A DNA stretch of 64,000 nucleotides. Source: Gammaproteobacteria bacterium (GTDB lineage: Bacteria; Pseudomonadota; Gammaproteobacteria; Pseudomonadales; UBA5518). Positions within the stretch are counted from its first letter, which is position 1, and the number at the start of each line of letters is the position of its first letter. The stretch is from NCBI GenBank assembly GCA_016718385.1, contig JADKDK010000001.1, positions 682,001 through 746,000 of the forward strand. The letters run 5' to 3'. Shown one piece after another: positions 56,607-64,000 of the stretch. The position numbers were made by a program, and so were the translations under genes. Below the pieces are notes generated by a model. That model ran no database searches and was not told the origin of the DNA. It worked only from the letters and a program-made list of their open reading frames with translations.

Positions 56607-57977
56607 ATGCGATTGCTCGGTGTGCTGGTTCTCGGCGTATCGCTGCTGGCGGCATCGACGTCTTTTGCCTCGGAATGCCGACCGCTGTCCCCCGGAGAGA
56701 TCCCGGCGGGGTCCGCGCTGGCCACGCCGGGGCAGGGGGCATTGGAAGAGCTGGCATTGCGCGTGCGCGCACAGCCGCGATTCCAGGCCGAGGTGCGCCG
56801 TGTCGAGGCGCTCTACGCCGCGGACGCGCAGGGCGCGACCATTACCGGCAAGGCGACCATCCAGCGTGCGGCGGATGCGATCGCGCAGGCGGCCATTTAC
56901 TACGCCATCAGTGAAGCCGGCGTGCAGCGTCCGGTGGCTCTGTGGGTATCCAATGCGCCGCACGAGTGGATGGGCCGGCAAATGCCACGTTCGGGCTACG
57001 GCATCGACAACCCGGACAATGTCTACCGGCAGGCAATGCTCGATGGCGGCTCGCGTTACGAGATCCATGGGCGGGTGCGCCGGCCCGGACCGGTAGAACA
57101 GCATTTCCAGATCATGGGCGGGATTCCGGGCCTGGGACCCATGACGGCCGAGGGTGGCGATCTCCCGGCCCAGATACGCAGCGACCAGCTGGCGATCGAA
57201 GCGAACGGCGATTTCTGCATCAGTATCGATGCCGCGCCGGCCAACGGGCGGCGAAATCACCTGCAGCTTCCCGGTCGAGGGACGTACCTGCTGGTCGTGC
57301 GCGATCTTTTCACCGACTGGAATACGCAGAAGCCCGTCTGGCTCGACATCCGGCGTGTCGAGGACGAGGCCACGCAGCGCGACGCGCTGGCGCTCGATGC
57401 AGAGACGATTGCCGGACGCGCGGTGGAGATTCTCTCCGGCATCGCACCGTACTGGGTCGATTACGACAATCGCTTCGTGTTCACGAAACCGGTCAACCAG
57501 GTCACCGCGCCGCGGGTACGTCCGGCCGGGCGTGGGCTGTCCATGGGAGGGCATTTCGATCTGGCGCCTGGTGAGGCCCTGCTCGTGACGGTGGACGCGC
57601 TCGGTGCCGGCTCGCTCGGTTTCCAGCTCACCGACCCGTGGGGCGTGGCCTACGAGTACGTCGGGCGCAGCAGCAGCCTCAACAATGCACAGGCCCGCCC
57701 CAACGGCGATGGCACATATACCTTCGTGATCTCCGCGACGGATCCGGGCGTGCACAACTGGCTCGATCCCGAAGGCTTCGGCGCCGGGATGTTTGCCATC
57801 CGCTGGCAGGTGCTGCCTGGCGCCGTGAGTCCCGAGCGGGCGATCCGCGAGGTGTCGGTGCAGACGCACGCGGCGTTGCGCGAAAGCCTTCCCGCGGACG
57901 TCTTCGTCACGCCGGCCGAACGCCGTGCCCAGCTCGAGGCGCGTGCGCGGGCGCACGCGCGGCGATTGACCGAATGA
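56607..57977 (+). CDS. exported DUF1214-like protein, copy 1
   Basis: A 456-residue protein with a Sec signal peptide (LLGVLVLGVSLLAASTSFA). It shares the same order of segments with the genes at 58125 and 62889: NPDNVYRQAMLDGGSRYEIHGRV (residues about 130-155), a central RDLFTDWNTQKPVWLDIRRVE, and near the end a beta segment ending in TDPGVHNWLDPEGF. This layout resembles DUF1214/DUF1254 proteins, whose biochemical role is unknown. GGGAG precedes ATG 56607. Sequence identity with the other copies is low, so they are old duplicates. Confidence 0.7.
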   Translation: MRLLGVLVLGVSLLAASTSFASECRPLSPGEIPAGSALATPGQGALEELALRVRAQPRFQAEVRRVEALYAADAQGATITGKATIQRAADAIAQAAIYYAISEAGVQRPVALWVSNAPHEWMGRQMPRSGYGIDNPDNVYRQAMLDGGSRYEIHGRVRRPGPVEQHFQIMGGIPGLGPMTAEGGDLPAQIRSDQLAIEANGDFCISIDAAPANGRRNHLQLPGRGTYLLVVRDLFTDWNTQKPVWLDIRRVEDEATQRDALALDAETIAGRAVEILSGIAPYWVDYDNRFVFTKPVNQVTAPRVRPAGRGLSMGGHFDLAPGEALLVTVDALGAGSLGFQLTDPWGVAYEYVGRSSSLNNAQARPNGDGTYTFVISATDPGVHNWLDPEGFGAGMFAIRWQVLPGAVSPERAIREVSVQTHAALRESLPADVFVTPAERRAQLEARARAHARRLTE

Positions 57978-58124
57978 ATGCGTAGCGCGTGGCAACCGGG
58001 CCGCACGGTGAATGCATTTGTCCGCGAATCCGGACGATTCTGTACTTCTCGATGCCGGACGGGCGTGGCTAGTCTTTTTCTCAGACGCCGGGATCGACTC
58101 CAAATAACTAGACAGGGGGATTCG

Positions 58125-59579
58125 ATGGGCAGCAGTTTCAGGCAGCGCCTTGCGGCGGTTGCCGCCATTCTCGCCCTTCCGGCATCGGTTCTGGCGATGG
58201 AACCGGATGCCGTGGTCGCCGGCAAGCGCCTCGACGAGGGTTGGCGGGCGTTCAGCAGCGGGCTTCAGGAAGCGCAGCGGAGCCTGCTCGATCCGCAGTA
58301 CTTCCCGCCGCCGCCGACCGAGCGCAACCTGGCGGAGGGTTACCGCTATCTGCTCGGACACCTCGAACGCATGATCCAGCTGGAGATGCGCCAGGACCCG
58401 CGCTTTCCCGAGTTCCACCGTTCGATGGACATGCTGCGCAAGTGGACCGGCGAGAACCCGGACACCATGTATCTCAAGGCGCGCATCGACGGCACTGGCT
58501 ACTACAAGGTGACCGGCAAGGCTGCGGATACCGGCGAGTGGCGCGATTCCGCGCGATTCGTGCAAGGCCCCAAGGCGCCGCGACTCGTAACCTTCCAGAC
58601 CATTACGGATGTGCCCGGTGCCAGTGGCGAACTCGCCGAGATGGCGGCATGTGCGAGCATGACGCTCGACTTCACGAACAGTCTGCAGATGCAGGCAGAC
58701 GCGGACGGGCGCTTCGAGATCCTGATCGGCCCGGAAAGGCCGAGCGATTACAACGGCAACTTCCTGCTCTCGCGCAAGCGCATGATCTGCCCCGGTACTG
58801 GCAAGGAATCGGACTACGAGGCGCTGTGGTTGTCGGTGCGCGAGATTTTCTCGGACTGGGAGCGCGAACAGCCGCTGGACATGGACATCGTGCGGCTGGA
58901 TGCGGTGGGCGAGAACCGCCCGCCGATCACTGCGGAGGAAATGGCCGCGAGGCTCGCGAAGATCGGCGCCGAACTGCCCAACCAGATCCGCTTCTGGAGC
59001 CGCCTTCAGGAGGTCGATCTCGAACTACAGCGCGACGTGAACGGCGACGGGCGCCGGGCAATGCCGGTCAACGGTATCAATCCGGTGGCACCTGCGTTCA
59101 CGGCGGGCGGGGTGTCGGGCGCGCGGCAGCTCTATGCGGGCGGGAAATTCGAGCTCGCGCCCGACGAGGCGCTGGTGATCAAGCTGCTCACGCCGGTCGA
59201 GCCGCACTACATCGGATTCCAGCTCAACACGCTCTGGTTCGAAGGGCCGGATCAGCAGAATTACGTCAGCAGCCTCAGTGGGCAGCAGTTGGCGCGCGCG
59301 AGCGACGGTGCGCGCTATTACGTGATTGCGCACGAAGATCCCGGCGTCCAGGGATGGGTGGCGACGACCGGCCTGCCGGAGGGCAGCCACGCGATGCGTT
59401 TCGTGTTTCGCGAGGATCCGCCCGCCGAGAGCATGCCCAGGCTCGAGACCTTTCACGTGAAGCTCGGGGAGCTCCGGAATGTGTTGCCGCCGGACACGCC
59501 GCGGATGACACCCGAGATGCGCAAGCGCGAGATTGCCGTGAGGCAGGCGCACATCAAGGAAAGGTGGCGCAACTACTGA
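58125..59579 (+). CDS. exported DUF1214-like protein, copy 2
   Basis: A 484-residue protein with a signal peptide (LAAVAAILALPASVLA). It has the family landmarks NPDTMYLKARIDGTGYYKVTG (residues about 117-137), REIFSDWEREQPLDMDIVRLD in the middle, and a final HEDPGVQGWVATTGLPEG. It carries two cysteines (CASMTLDF and MICPGTG) that might form a disulfide. GGGGGA lies six bases before ATG 58125. The TonB-dependent receptor follows 103 bases later. Confidence 0.7.
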   Translation: MGSSFRQRLAAVAAILALPASVLAMEPDAVVAGKRLDEGWRAFSSGLQEAQRSLLDPQYFPPPPTERNLAEGYRYLLGHLERMIQLEMRQDPRFPEFHRSMDMLRKWTGENPDTMYLKARIDGTGYYKVTGKAADTGEWRDSARFVQGPKAPRLVTFQTITDVPGASGELAEMAACASMTLDFTNSLQMQADADGRFEILIGPERPSDYNGNFLLSRKRMICPGTGKESDYEALWLSVREIFSDWEREQPLDMDIVRLDAVGENRPPITAEEMAARLAKIGAELPNQIRFWSRLQEVDLELQRDVNGDGRRAMPVNGINPVAPAFTAGGVSGARQLYAGGKFELAPDEALVIKLLTPVEPHYIGFQLNTLWFEGPDQQNYVSSLSGQQLARASDGARYYVIAHEDPGVQGWVATTGLPEGSHAMRFVFREDPPAESMPRLETFHVKLGELRNVLPPDTPRMTPEMRKREIAVRQAHIKERWRNY

Positions 59580-59682
59580 TCGTGCGGACGGCAGCGACTT
59601 CCCGAAGCCGTCCAGAGAGTTCATGCAGCCGGTCCGGCCGCACGCGCGAACCGGGCCCACTACTTCACCAGGGAGACATAAA

Positions 59683-62130
59683 ATGAGATCGAATCGCACC
59701 CGACATCATGCGCTGTGCACCGCCGTGGCGATGGCGGCGTCCATGCTCGCGGCCGACATCAGCCTTGCCCAGCAAGGGATCGAGGAAATCGTGGTGACGG
59801 CGCGCAAGCGCGAGGAGAACCTGCAGGACGTGCCGATGGCGATCTCCGCCTTCACGGCCGAGCAGCTGCAGAACAGCCAGGTCGACAACATCACCGACCT
59901 GCAGAAGATGACGCCCAACATCACCGTGAACGAAACCAGCGGATTGGTCGCCGGCGTCGTGCAGGTCTTCATCCGCGGCATCGGCAACGATCCGGGTTTC
60001 GACCAGGGTGTGGGTATCTACGTCGACGACGTGTACCTGAACACGGCGACCGGCGCACTGCTCGAGGTCTACGACGTTGAACGGATCGAGGTGCTCAAGG
60101 GGCCGCAGGGCAATCTCTATGGGCGCAACACGATCGGCGGCGCCATCAAATACGTGAGCCGGGAACCGAGCAACGAATTGGAGGCGGGCCTCGAGGGTCA
60201 GCTCGGTACTGACGACCTGCTGCGTCTGAGGGGTAACGTGTCCGGTCCGTTGCTGGAGGACGTGCTCTTCGGCGGATTCGCATTTTCCGTGAAGGACCGC
60301 GACGGCTATCAGACCAATCAATACGATGGCAGCGAATGGGCCGATTCGGATGTGCAGGCGTTCCGGGGAACCCTGCTGTGGACGCCGACCGAGGACCTCA
60401 CGCTCAAGGTCGTCGCGGATTACAGCGACGATCAGTCGAAGCCGAACATTCCGAACCGGGTCGCCCTCAACGTGGCCGGCATCAACGGCATCTCGACGCC
60501 GGTGACGCTGGCCAACACCATTTACGGGCCGGGAACCGCGCCCTTCGACGGGGCCTCGGACGTATCGCTGCCGCCTGACGAGGACACCGTGAACACGGCT
60601 CACGTCGTGAACGGATACGATCAGACCGAGCTGAAGACCTCGTCGGTCGCCGGCACGATCACGTGGGACGTGAACGAGGCGGTCACGCTGAAGTCCGTGA
60701 CGGCGTTTCGCGATGTCGAGAATCCGCGTGCCTTCGATTTCGATGGCAGTGCCCAGGAGTTCATCAACACCATCAGCTCGCCGCAGAACGAGGACTTCAG
60801 TCAGGAGTTCCAGTTCAACTACGCGAGTGACAAGCTGCACATCGTGGCCGGTGCCTATTATCTCGATGGCAGTTACACGATCGAGGATCCCGGCTTCACG
60901 CTGCAGACCGCGCGCCTGCGCTTCTGGTCGGATCACCGCAAGACCACGTACCAGGACGATCGCGACCTCGAATCGATGTCCGTCTACGGTACCGCGGAAT
61001 GGGAGTTCGTCGAGGATTGGCAGCTCTCACTGGGTGGACGCTACACCGAGGACAAGAAGGATATCGACATCCAGGGCACGGTGGTCGAGACCTTCTATCC
61101 ATTCGCGCTCACGCGCGTGGGCAGCGCGCTAGTTCCCCTCGCCATACGGCCCGGGCAGGAGGGCTTCGTGCAGACACGGCCGCAGTTCGTCACCTGGATC
61201 CCGAACGGTGGCCTTCAGACGCTGATCAACACCGGGCTGCCGACGGATCCCGCGGTATCCCGGGCCTTCATCACGCAAGCGCTGACCGTCACCTACGAGG
61301 AACCGCTGGTGTCGGATGATGAATGGAACGAGTTCTCGCCGAGCATCAAGCTCACGCACTTCATGAACGAAGACGTGATGGTTTATGCCGGCTACTCCTC
61401 CGGCTTCAAGTCCGGAGGGTTCGCCACCACCGGCAATATCGTGCGCTCCTACGAGCCGGAGATCGTCGACAGCTACAGCCTGGGCCTGAAGAGCACGCTG
61501 CTGGACGGCACGCTGCGCCTGAACACGGAGTTGTTCTTCAACGATTATCAGGACAAGCAGCTCACCACGATCGATCTGATCGACGGTGCGCTGATCAGTA
61601 CCCAGGACAACGTGGGCAAGGTCGAAACCTATGGCGCAGAGGCCGAGATCATGTGGGCGACGCCCCTCGACGGGCTGATGGCCAACCTTAACGTCGGTTA
61701 TCTGGACTCGGAGATCAAGGAGTACCTGCAGACGGTCGCGGGCGGCGGCACGATCGACATCTCGGACGACCGCGTACTCGGGCTGTCGCCGGAGTGGACG
61801 GCGCAGGCAAGGCTGTCCTACGACTTCGATGTGGGCAGTGCCGGCGCCATGCTCCTGTCGGCTGACGTGGCTTATCGCGACGAGATGTACACCGACTCGC
61901 CCGTGGACACGACGAGCGCGTTCCGGGTCCAGTCGCTGTCCGACGACCTCACGACGTACAACGCGCTCGTGGCCTTCACGACCGCTAGTCAGAAGTGGCG
62001 CTTTGCGCTCGAGGGCAAGAACCTCAGCGACGAGCGTTCGCTGGTAAACGCCTACGTGGTGTCGAACTTCATGACGGGCGGTTACAACCGCGAGCGCACC
62101 TGGGCATTCTCGGTCGGCTACACCTACTGA
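59683..62130 (+). CDS. TonB-dependent outer-membrane receptor
   Basis: An 815-residue receptor: signal peptide (residues 1-29), a TonB box EEIVVTARKREENLQDVP, plug domain to about residue 150 (RGIGNDPGFDQGVGIYVDDVYLN, VLKGPQGNLYGRNTIGGA), and a 22-strand type barrel ending in the aromatic FSVGYTY. Short inserts between strands contain many Asp and Asn. It belongs to the large group used for hydrophobic or bulky compounds in environmental proteobacteria; ligand unknown. GGGAG precedes ATG 59683. Confidence 0.93.
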   Translation: MRSNRTRHHALCTAVAMAASMLAADISLAQQGIEEIVVTARKREENLQDVPMAISAFTAEQLQNSQVDNITDLQKMTPNITVNETSGLVAGVVQVFIRGIGNDPGFDQGVGIYVDDVYLNTATGALLEVYDVERIEVLKGPQGNLYGRNTIGGAIKYVSREPSNELEAGLEGQLGTDDLLRLRGNVSGPLLEDVLFGGFAFSVKDRDGYQTNQYDGSEWADSDVQAFRGTLLWTPTEDLTLKVVADYSDDQSKPNIPNRVALNVAGINGISTPVTLANTIYGPGTAPFDGASDVSLPPDEDTVNTAHVVNGYDQTELKTSSVAGTITWDVNEAVTLKSVTAFRDVENPRAFDFDGSAQEFINTISSPQNEDFSQEFQFNYASDKLHIVAGAYYLDGSYTIEDPGFTLQTARLRFWSDHRKTTYQDDRDLESMSVYGTAEWEFVEDWQLSLGGRYTEDKKDIDIQGTVVETFYPFALTRVGSALVPLAIRPGQEGFVQTRPQFVTWIPNGGLQTLINTGLPTDPAVSRAFITQALTVTYEEPLVSDDEWNEFSPSIKLTHFMNEDVMVYAGYSSGFKSGGFATTGNIVRSYEPEIVDSYSLGLKSTLLDGTLRLNTELFFNDYQDKQLTTIDLIDGALISTQDNVGKVETYGAEAEIMWATPLDGLMANLNVGYLDSEIKEYLQTVAGGGTIDISDDRVLGLSPEWTAQARLSYDFDVGSAGAMLLSADVAYRDEMYTDSPVDTTSAFRVQSLSDDLTTYNALVAFTTASQKWRFALEGKNLSDERSLVNAYVVSNFMTGGYNRERTWAFSVGYTY

Positions 62131-62147
62131 TCTCATGGAGCGGGGCA

Positions 62148-62171
62148 GCCCCCTCCGCGCACGGAGGGGGC
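62148..62171 (+). terminator. hairpin after the TonB-dependent receptor
   Basis: GCCCCCTCCG (62148-62157) and CGGAGGGGGC (62162-62171) form a perfect 10-bp stem with a CGCA loop. There is no T run, so it may only attenuate. Confidence 0.5.
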
Positions 62172-62199
62172 GAAGCCCGAGTCACGCCGAGGTGTTCGC

Positions 62200-62820
62200 A
62201 TGCGCCTTTTGAAGTGGTCTTGCTTCGTGCTTGCCGTGCTGGCGGCAGCCGCGCTGCTGGTTTCCTACAGCTGGACCTTCACGCCCATCGGCCGCATGGA
62301 TTACGGCGCAGCTGTCCTGTCAAAGCTCGGCTCTCTGCAGCGCAGTGGCGATGCGGCGATCACGCCGGCATACCGCGAGAAGCTGAACCGCGACATAGGC
62401 CGATTTTACCGGCAGTCGGCGGCGGCAAAGGCCGCGATCGGGAAACAGTTCGATGTGCTCATCCCGTCGCCCGAGGGCGATATCCCGGCGCGCGTCTATG
62501 TGCCGGCAGGGGAGGGTCCGTTTCCCGCCATGCTGAACATCCACGGTGGCGGCTTCTTCATGGGCAACGGCTACGTGCTGGACGCACCGGCGATCGAACT
62601 GGCCGCGCGCGTGGGCATGGTGCTGGTGTCGGTGGATTACCGGCTGGCGCCGGAGCATCCCTTTCCGGCGGCGTTGCAGAAGGCAGGGGTTCCCGTCACC
62701 TTGCGCGTGGTGCAGGGCGCGGTGCACGGGTTCATCGGCTCGGGCAGGAAGGCCGAGCGGAACCTGGCGCTGGCAGCGACGCTGTTGCGCGAACACTTCG
62801 CGGAGTCAGCGTCGAGATGA
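62200..62820 (+). pseudogene. hormone-sensitive-lipase-type esterase lacking its catalytic middle
   Basis: A 206-codon frame. It has an N-terminal membrane anchor (CFVLAVLAAAALLVSYSW), the HSL-family oxyanion motif NIHGGGFFMG (115-122) and YRLAPEHPFPAAL (147-159), but then jumps directly to KAGVPVTLRVVQGAVHGF, which is the family's C-terminal part with the catalytic histidine. The GDSAGG nucleophile serine and the catalytic aspartate region, roughly 110-125 residues, are missing and the frame is kept. Family members are usually 300-350 residues. It is probably inactive unless the gap is an assembly error. Confidence 0.75.
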
Positions 62821-62830
62821 GCAGGCACGG

Positions 62831-62855
62831 CGTGGACGCATGCAATTCGTCCACG
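62831..62855 (+). repeat. 8-bp inverted repeat before the third DUF1214-like gene
   Basis: CGTGGACG (62831-62838) and CGTCCACG (62848-62855) are perfect arms with a 9-base loop; function unknown, possibly an operator or weak terminator. Confidence 0.4.
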
Positions 62856-62888
62856 GTTTGAAGATCACACGACGAGGCGGGATCCAGA

Positions 62889-64000
62889 ATGCACCGACGC
62901 GATATCGTTTCGTTGGCAGGCGCGCTGATGGCCGGAGCCGGGCTGGCGTCGGCCGATTCCTGGCTTGCCGCGGATGCTGTGCGCGATCTGCGCTTGAGCC
63001 CTCTCGGCGAGGGCGCCGCGTTTGCCGACTTCCTGGCGGCGCTGCAGCGCTGCGCAGCGATCATGGAAGAATTCGCCGCACGCGGCACGGAACTGGATCG
63101 TGTCGAGGGCCTGCGTTTCCTCACGCGGATGATTTCACTGGGCCTCGATCGCGGCATCGAGTTTGCGGATCCCGCGGCGCCCTCGCTATTCCGTCTCCAG
63201 TCATCGGTGCGCAAGTACACGGGCGATGCCCCCGACCAGCTCTACCACAGCGCCGCTGTCGGCGGTGATTTCGCGTATCGGCTGAGTGGTCGGCTGCGCG
63301 ACGCGGATGTGTCCACGCTGTTGCTGGAGGCGACGGTCTACGGGGGCAACATCGATTTCAATGCCGCTGGCAGCCGCCGACTGGTCGCGCATATCGACGA
63401 GCGGCAGCTGCGGGTCGATGCGGACGGAGGTTTCGAGATACGCATCGGCGGCGAGCCTGAGGGTGCCGCGAACTTTCTGAAACTGGAAGACGATGCGCGT
63501 CGCATCACCATTCGCCGCTATTTCGCCTCGCCGCAGCGCGAGGATCCGCTGCCACTGGCGCTCGAGCGCATCGACGCTGCACCGCCGATAGTGCCGCTGC
63601 AGCGCAGCACCATCGAGCAGGGGTTGCGGCGCGCGGGCGCTTTCGTGGAGGAGACGCTACGGTTCTGGTCCAAATGGGTGGCAGGCGTCGAGGCGCGCGG
63701 CATCAACCGCATGACTCCGATGCCCGATGCGGGCGACATCCTCACGCCCGCGGGGGTTCGCTACGTGGACGGCGCCTGGGCACTGGGGCCCGGCGAGGGT
63801 CTGCGGATCCGGTTCATGCCGCCCGAGGTACCGTATTGGAGCTTCGTGCCGCTGAACATCTGGGGAGAGAGCTTCGATTGGACGCGCGCGCGGGTCTGCC
63901 TGAACAGTCTGCAGGCAGTGCCGGAGCGCACGGGTGAAATCATGCTGGTGCTGAGCGAGAGCGATCCCAGGCATCCCAACTGGGTGCGTATCCTCGGCCA
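62889..64000 (+). CDS. exported DUF1214-like protein, copy 3, partial
   Basis: The frame starts at ATG 62889 and runs past the right edge after 370 codons. The N-terminus MHRRDIVSLAGALMAGAG has a twin-arginine-like RRDIVSL and a hydrophobic stretch, so Tat export is possible. It shares the landmarks APDQLYHSAAVGGDFAYRLSG, FEIRIGGEPEGAANFLKL, RRYFASPQREDPLPLALERID and SESDPRHPNWVRIL with copies 1 and 2. The intervening genes are the receptor and the broken esterase. Confidence 0.65.
   Translation, partial: MHRRDIVSLAGALMAGAGLASADSWLAADAVRDLRLSPLGEGAAFADFLAALQRCAAIMEEFAARGTELDRVEGLRFLTRMISLGLDRGIEFADPAAPSLFRLQSSVRKYTGDAPDQLYHSAAVGGDFAYRLSGRLRDADVSTLLLEATVYGGNIDFNAAGSRRLVAHIDERQLRVDADGGFEIRIGGEPEGAANFLKLEDDARRITIRRYFASPQREDPLPLALERIDAAPPIVPLQRSTIEQGLRRAGAFVEETLRFWSKWVAGVEARGINRMTPMPDAGDILTPAGVRYVDGAWALGPGEGLRIRFMPPEVPYWSFVPLNIWGESFDWTRARVCLNSLQAVPERTGEIMLVLSESDPRHPNWVRILG

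Overview
The window is a high-GC chromosomal segment of a gammaproteobacterium. The best taxonomic clue is the order yciK-mupP-ubiG-mtaD-gyrA-serC-pheA-tyrA-aroA-cmk-rpsA-ihfB, which is familiar from Pseudomonas and related orders. The high GC content and the steroid-catabolic genes suggest an environmental lineage such as the Cellvibrionales/Halieaceae type or another high-GC aromatic degrader; this placement is an inference. Nearly every kilobase is coding, and genes are packed with ATGA or TGATG overlaps.

Layout. (1) 1-3012, minus strand: three steroid-ring degradation genes (kshA, an hsaC-like extradiol dioxygenase, an hsaA-like flavin monooxygenase cut by the window edge). (2) 3174-4927, minus: cmoB and cmoA for tRNA wobble uridine modification. 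(3) 5014-11751: an ABC1 kinase, a DUF3014 protein, a divergent HD-GYP protein, pdxJ, an exported cyclophilin, an SH3 protein, YciI and YciB. (4) 11867-16076, plus: RNase AM, YciO, scpA, scpB and rluB. (5) A diguanylate cyclase, then yciK-mupP-ubiG-mtaD on the minus strand. (6) 20922-32162, plus: gyrA, serC, pheA, tyrA, aroA, cmk, rpsA, ihfB, lapA, pyrF. (7) 32236-36759: a ComEA-like helix-hairpin-helix protein and a minimal O-antigen-initiation set (epimerase, WbpL/WecA-like transferase, WbpM-like dehydratase). (8) A DHH phosphoesterase, an unknown exported protein and an HD-GYP protein with a lost metal-binding histidine.

(9) 40443-46520: a phosphate-starvation unit with a Pho box, an OprP/OprO-like porin, pstS, pstC, pstA, pstB and phoU. 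(10) 46521-47185: an AT-rich stretch with a perfect DnaA box, then tRNA-Val and tRNA-Asp with promoter and terminator. (11) 47309-55323: a defence block with a toxin-antitoxin pair whose RelE-like toxin has lost its core, then a type I restriction-modification system with a YhcG-like nuclease inserted between hsdM and hsdS; hsdS looks frameshifted at its fifth percentile. (12) 55505-64000: an AraC regulator, three diverged members of one exported protein family (DUF1214-like), a large TonB-dependent receptor and a hormone-sensitive-lipase-type esterase that lacks its catalytic middle.

The last block is the best candidate for an undescribed system: a regulator, an outer-membrane receptor and repeated periplasmic proteins suggest uptake and handling of some hydrophobic compound. 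Steroid or lipid is a guess prompted by the kshA-hsaC-hsaA genes 50 kb away. Broken genes recur in the right part (toxin, hsdS, esterase), so either the accessory region is decaying or some are assembly faults.
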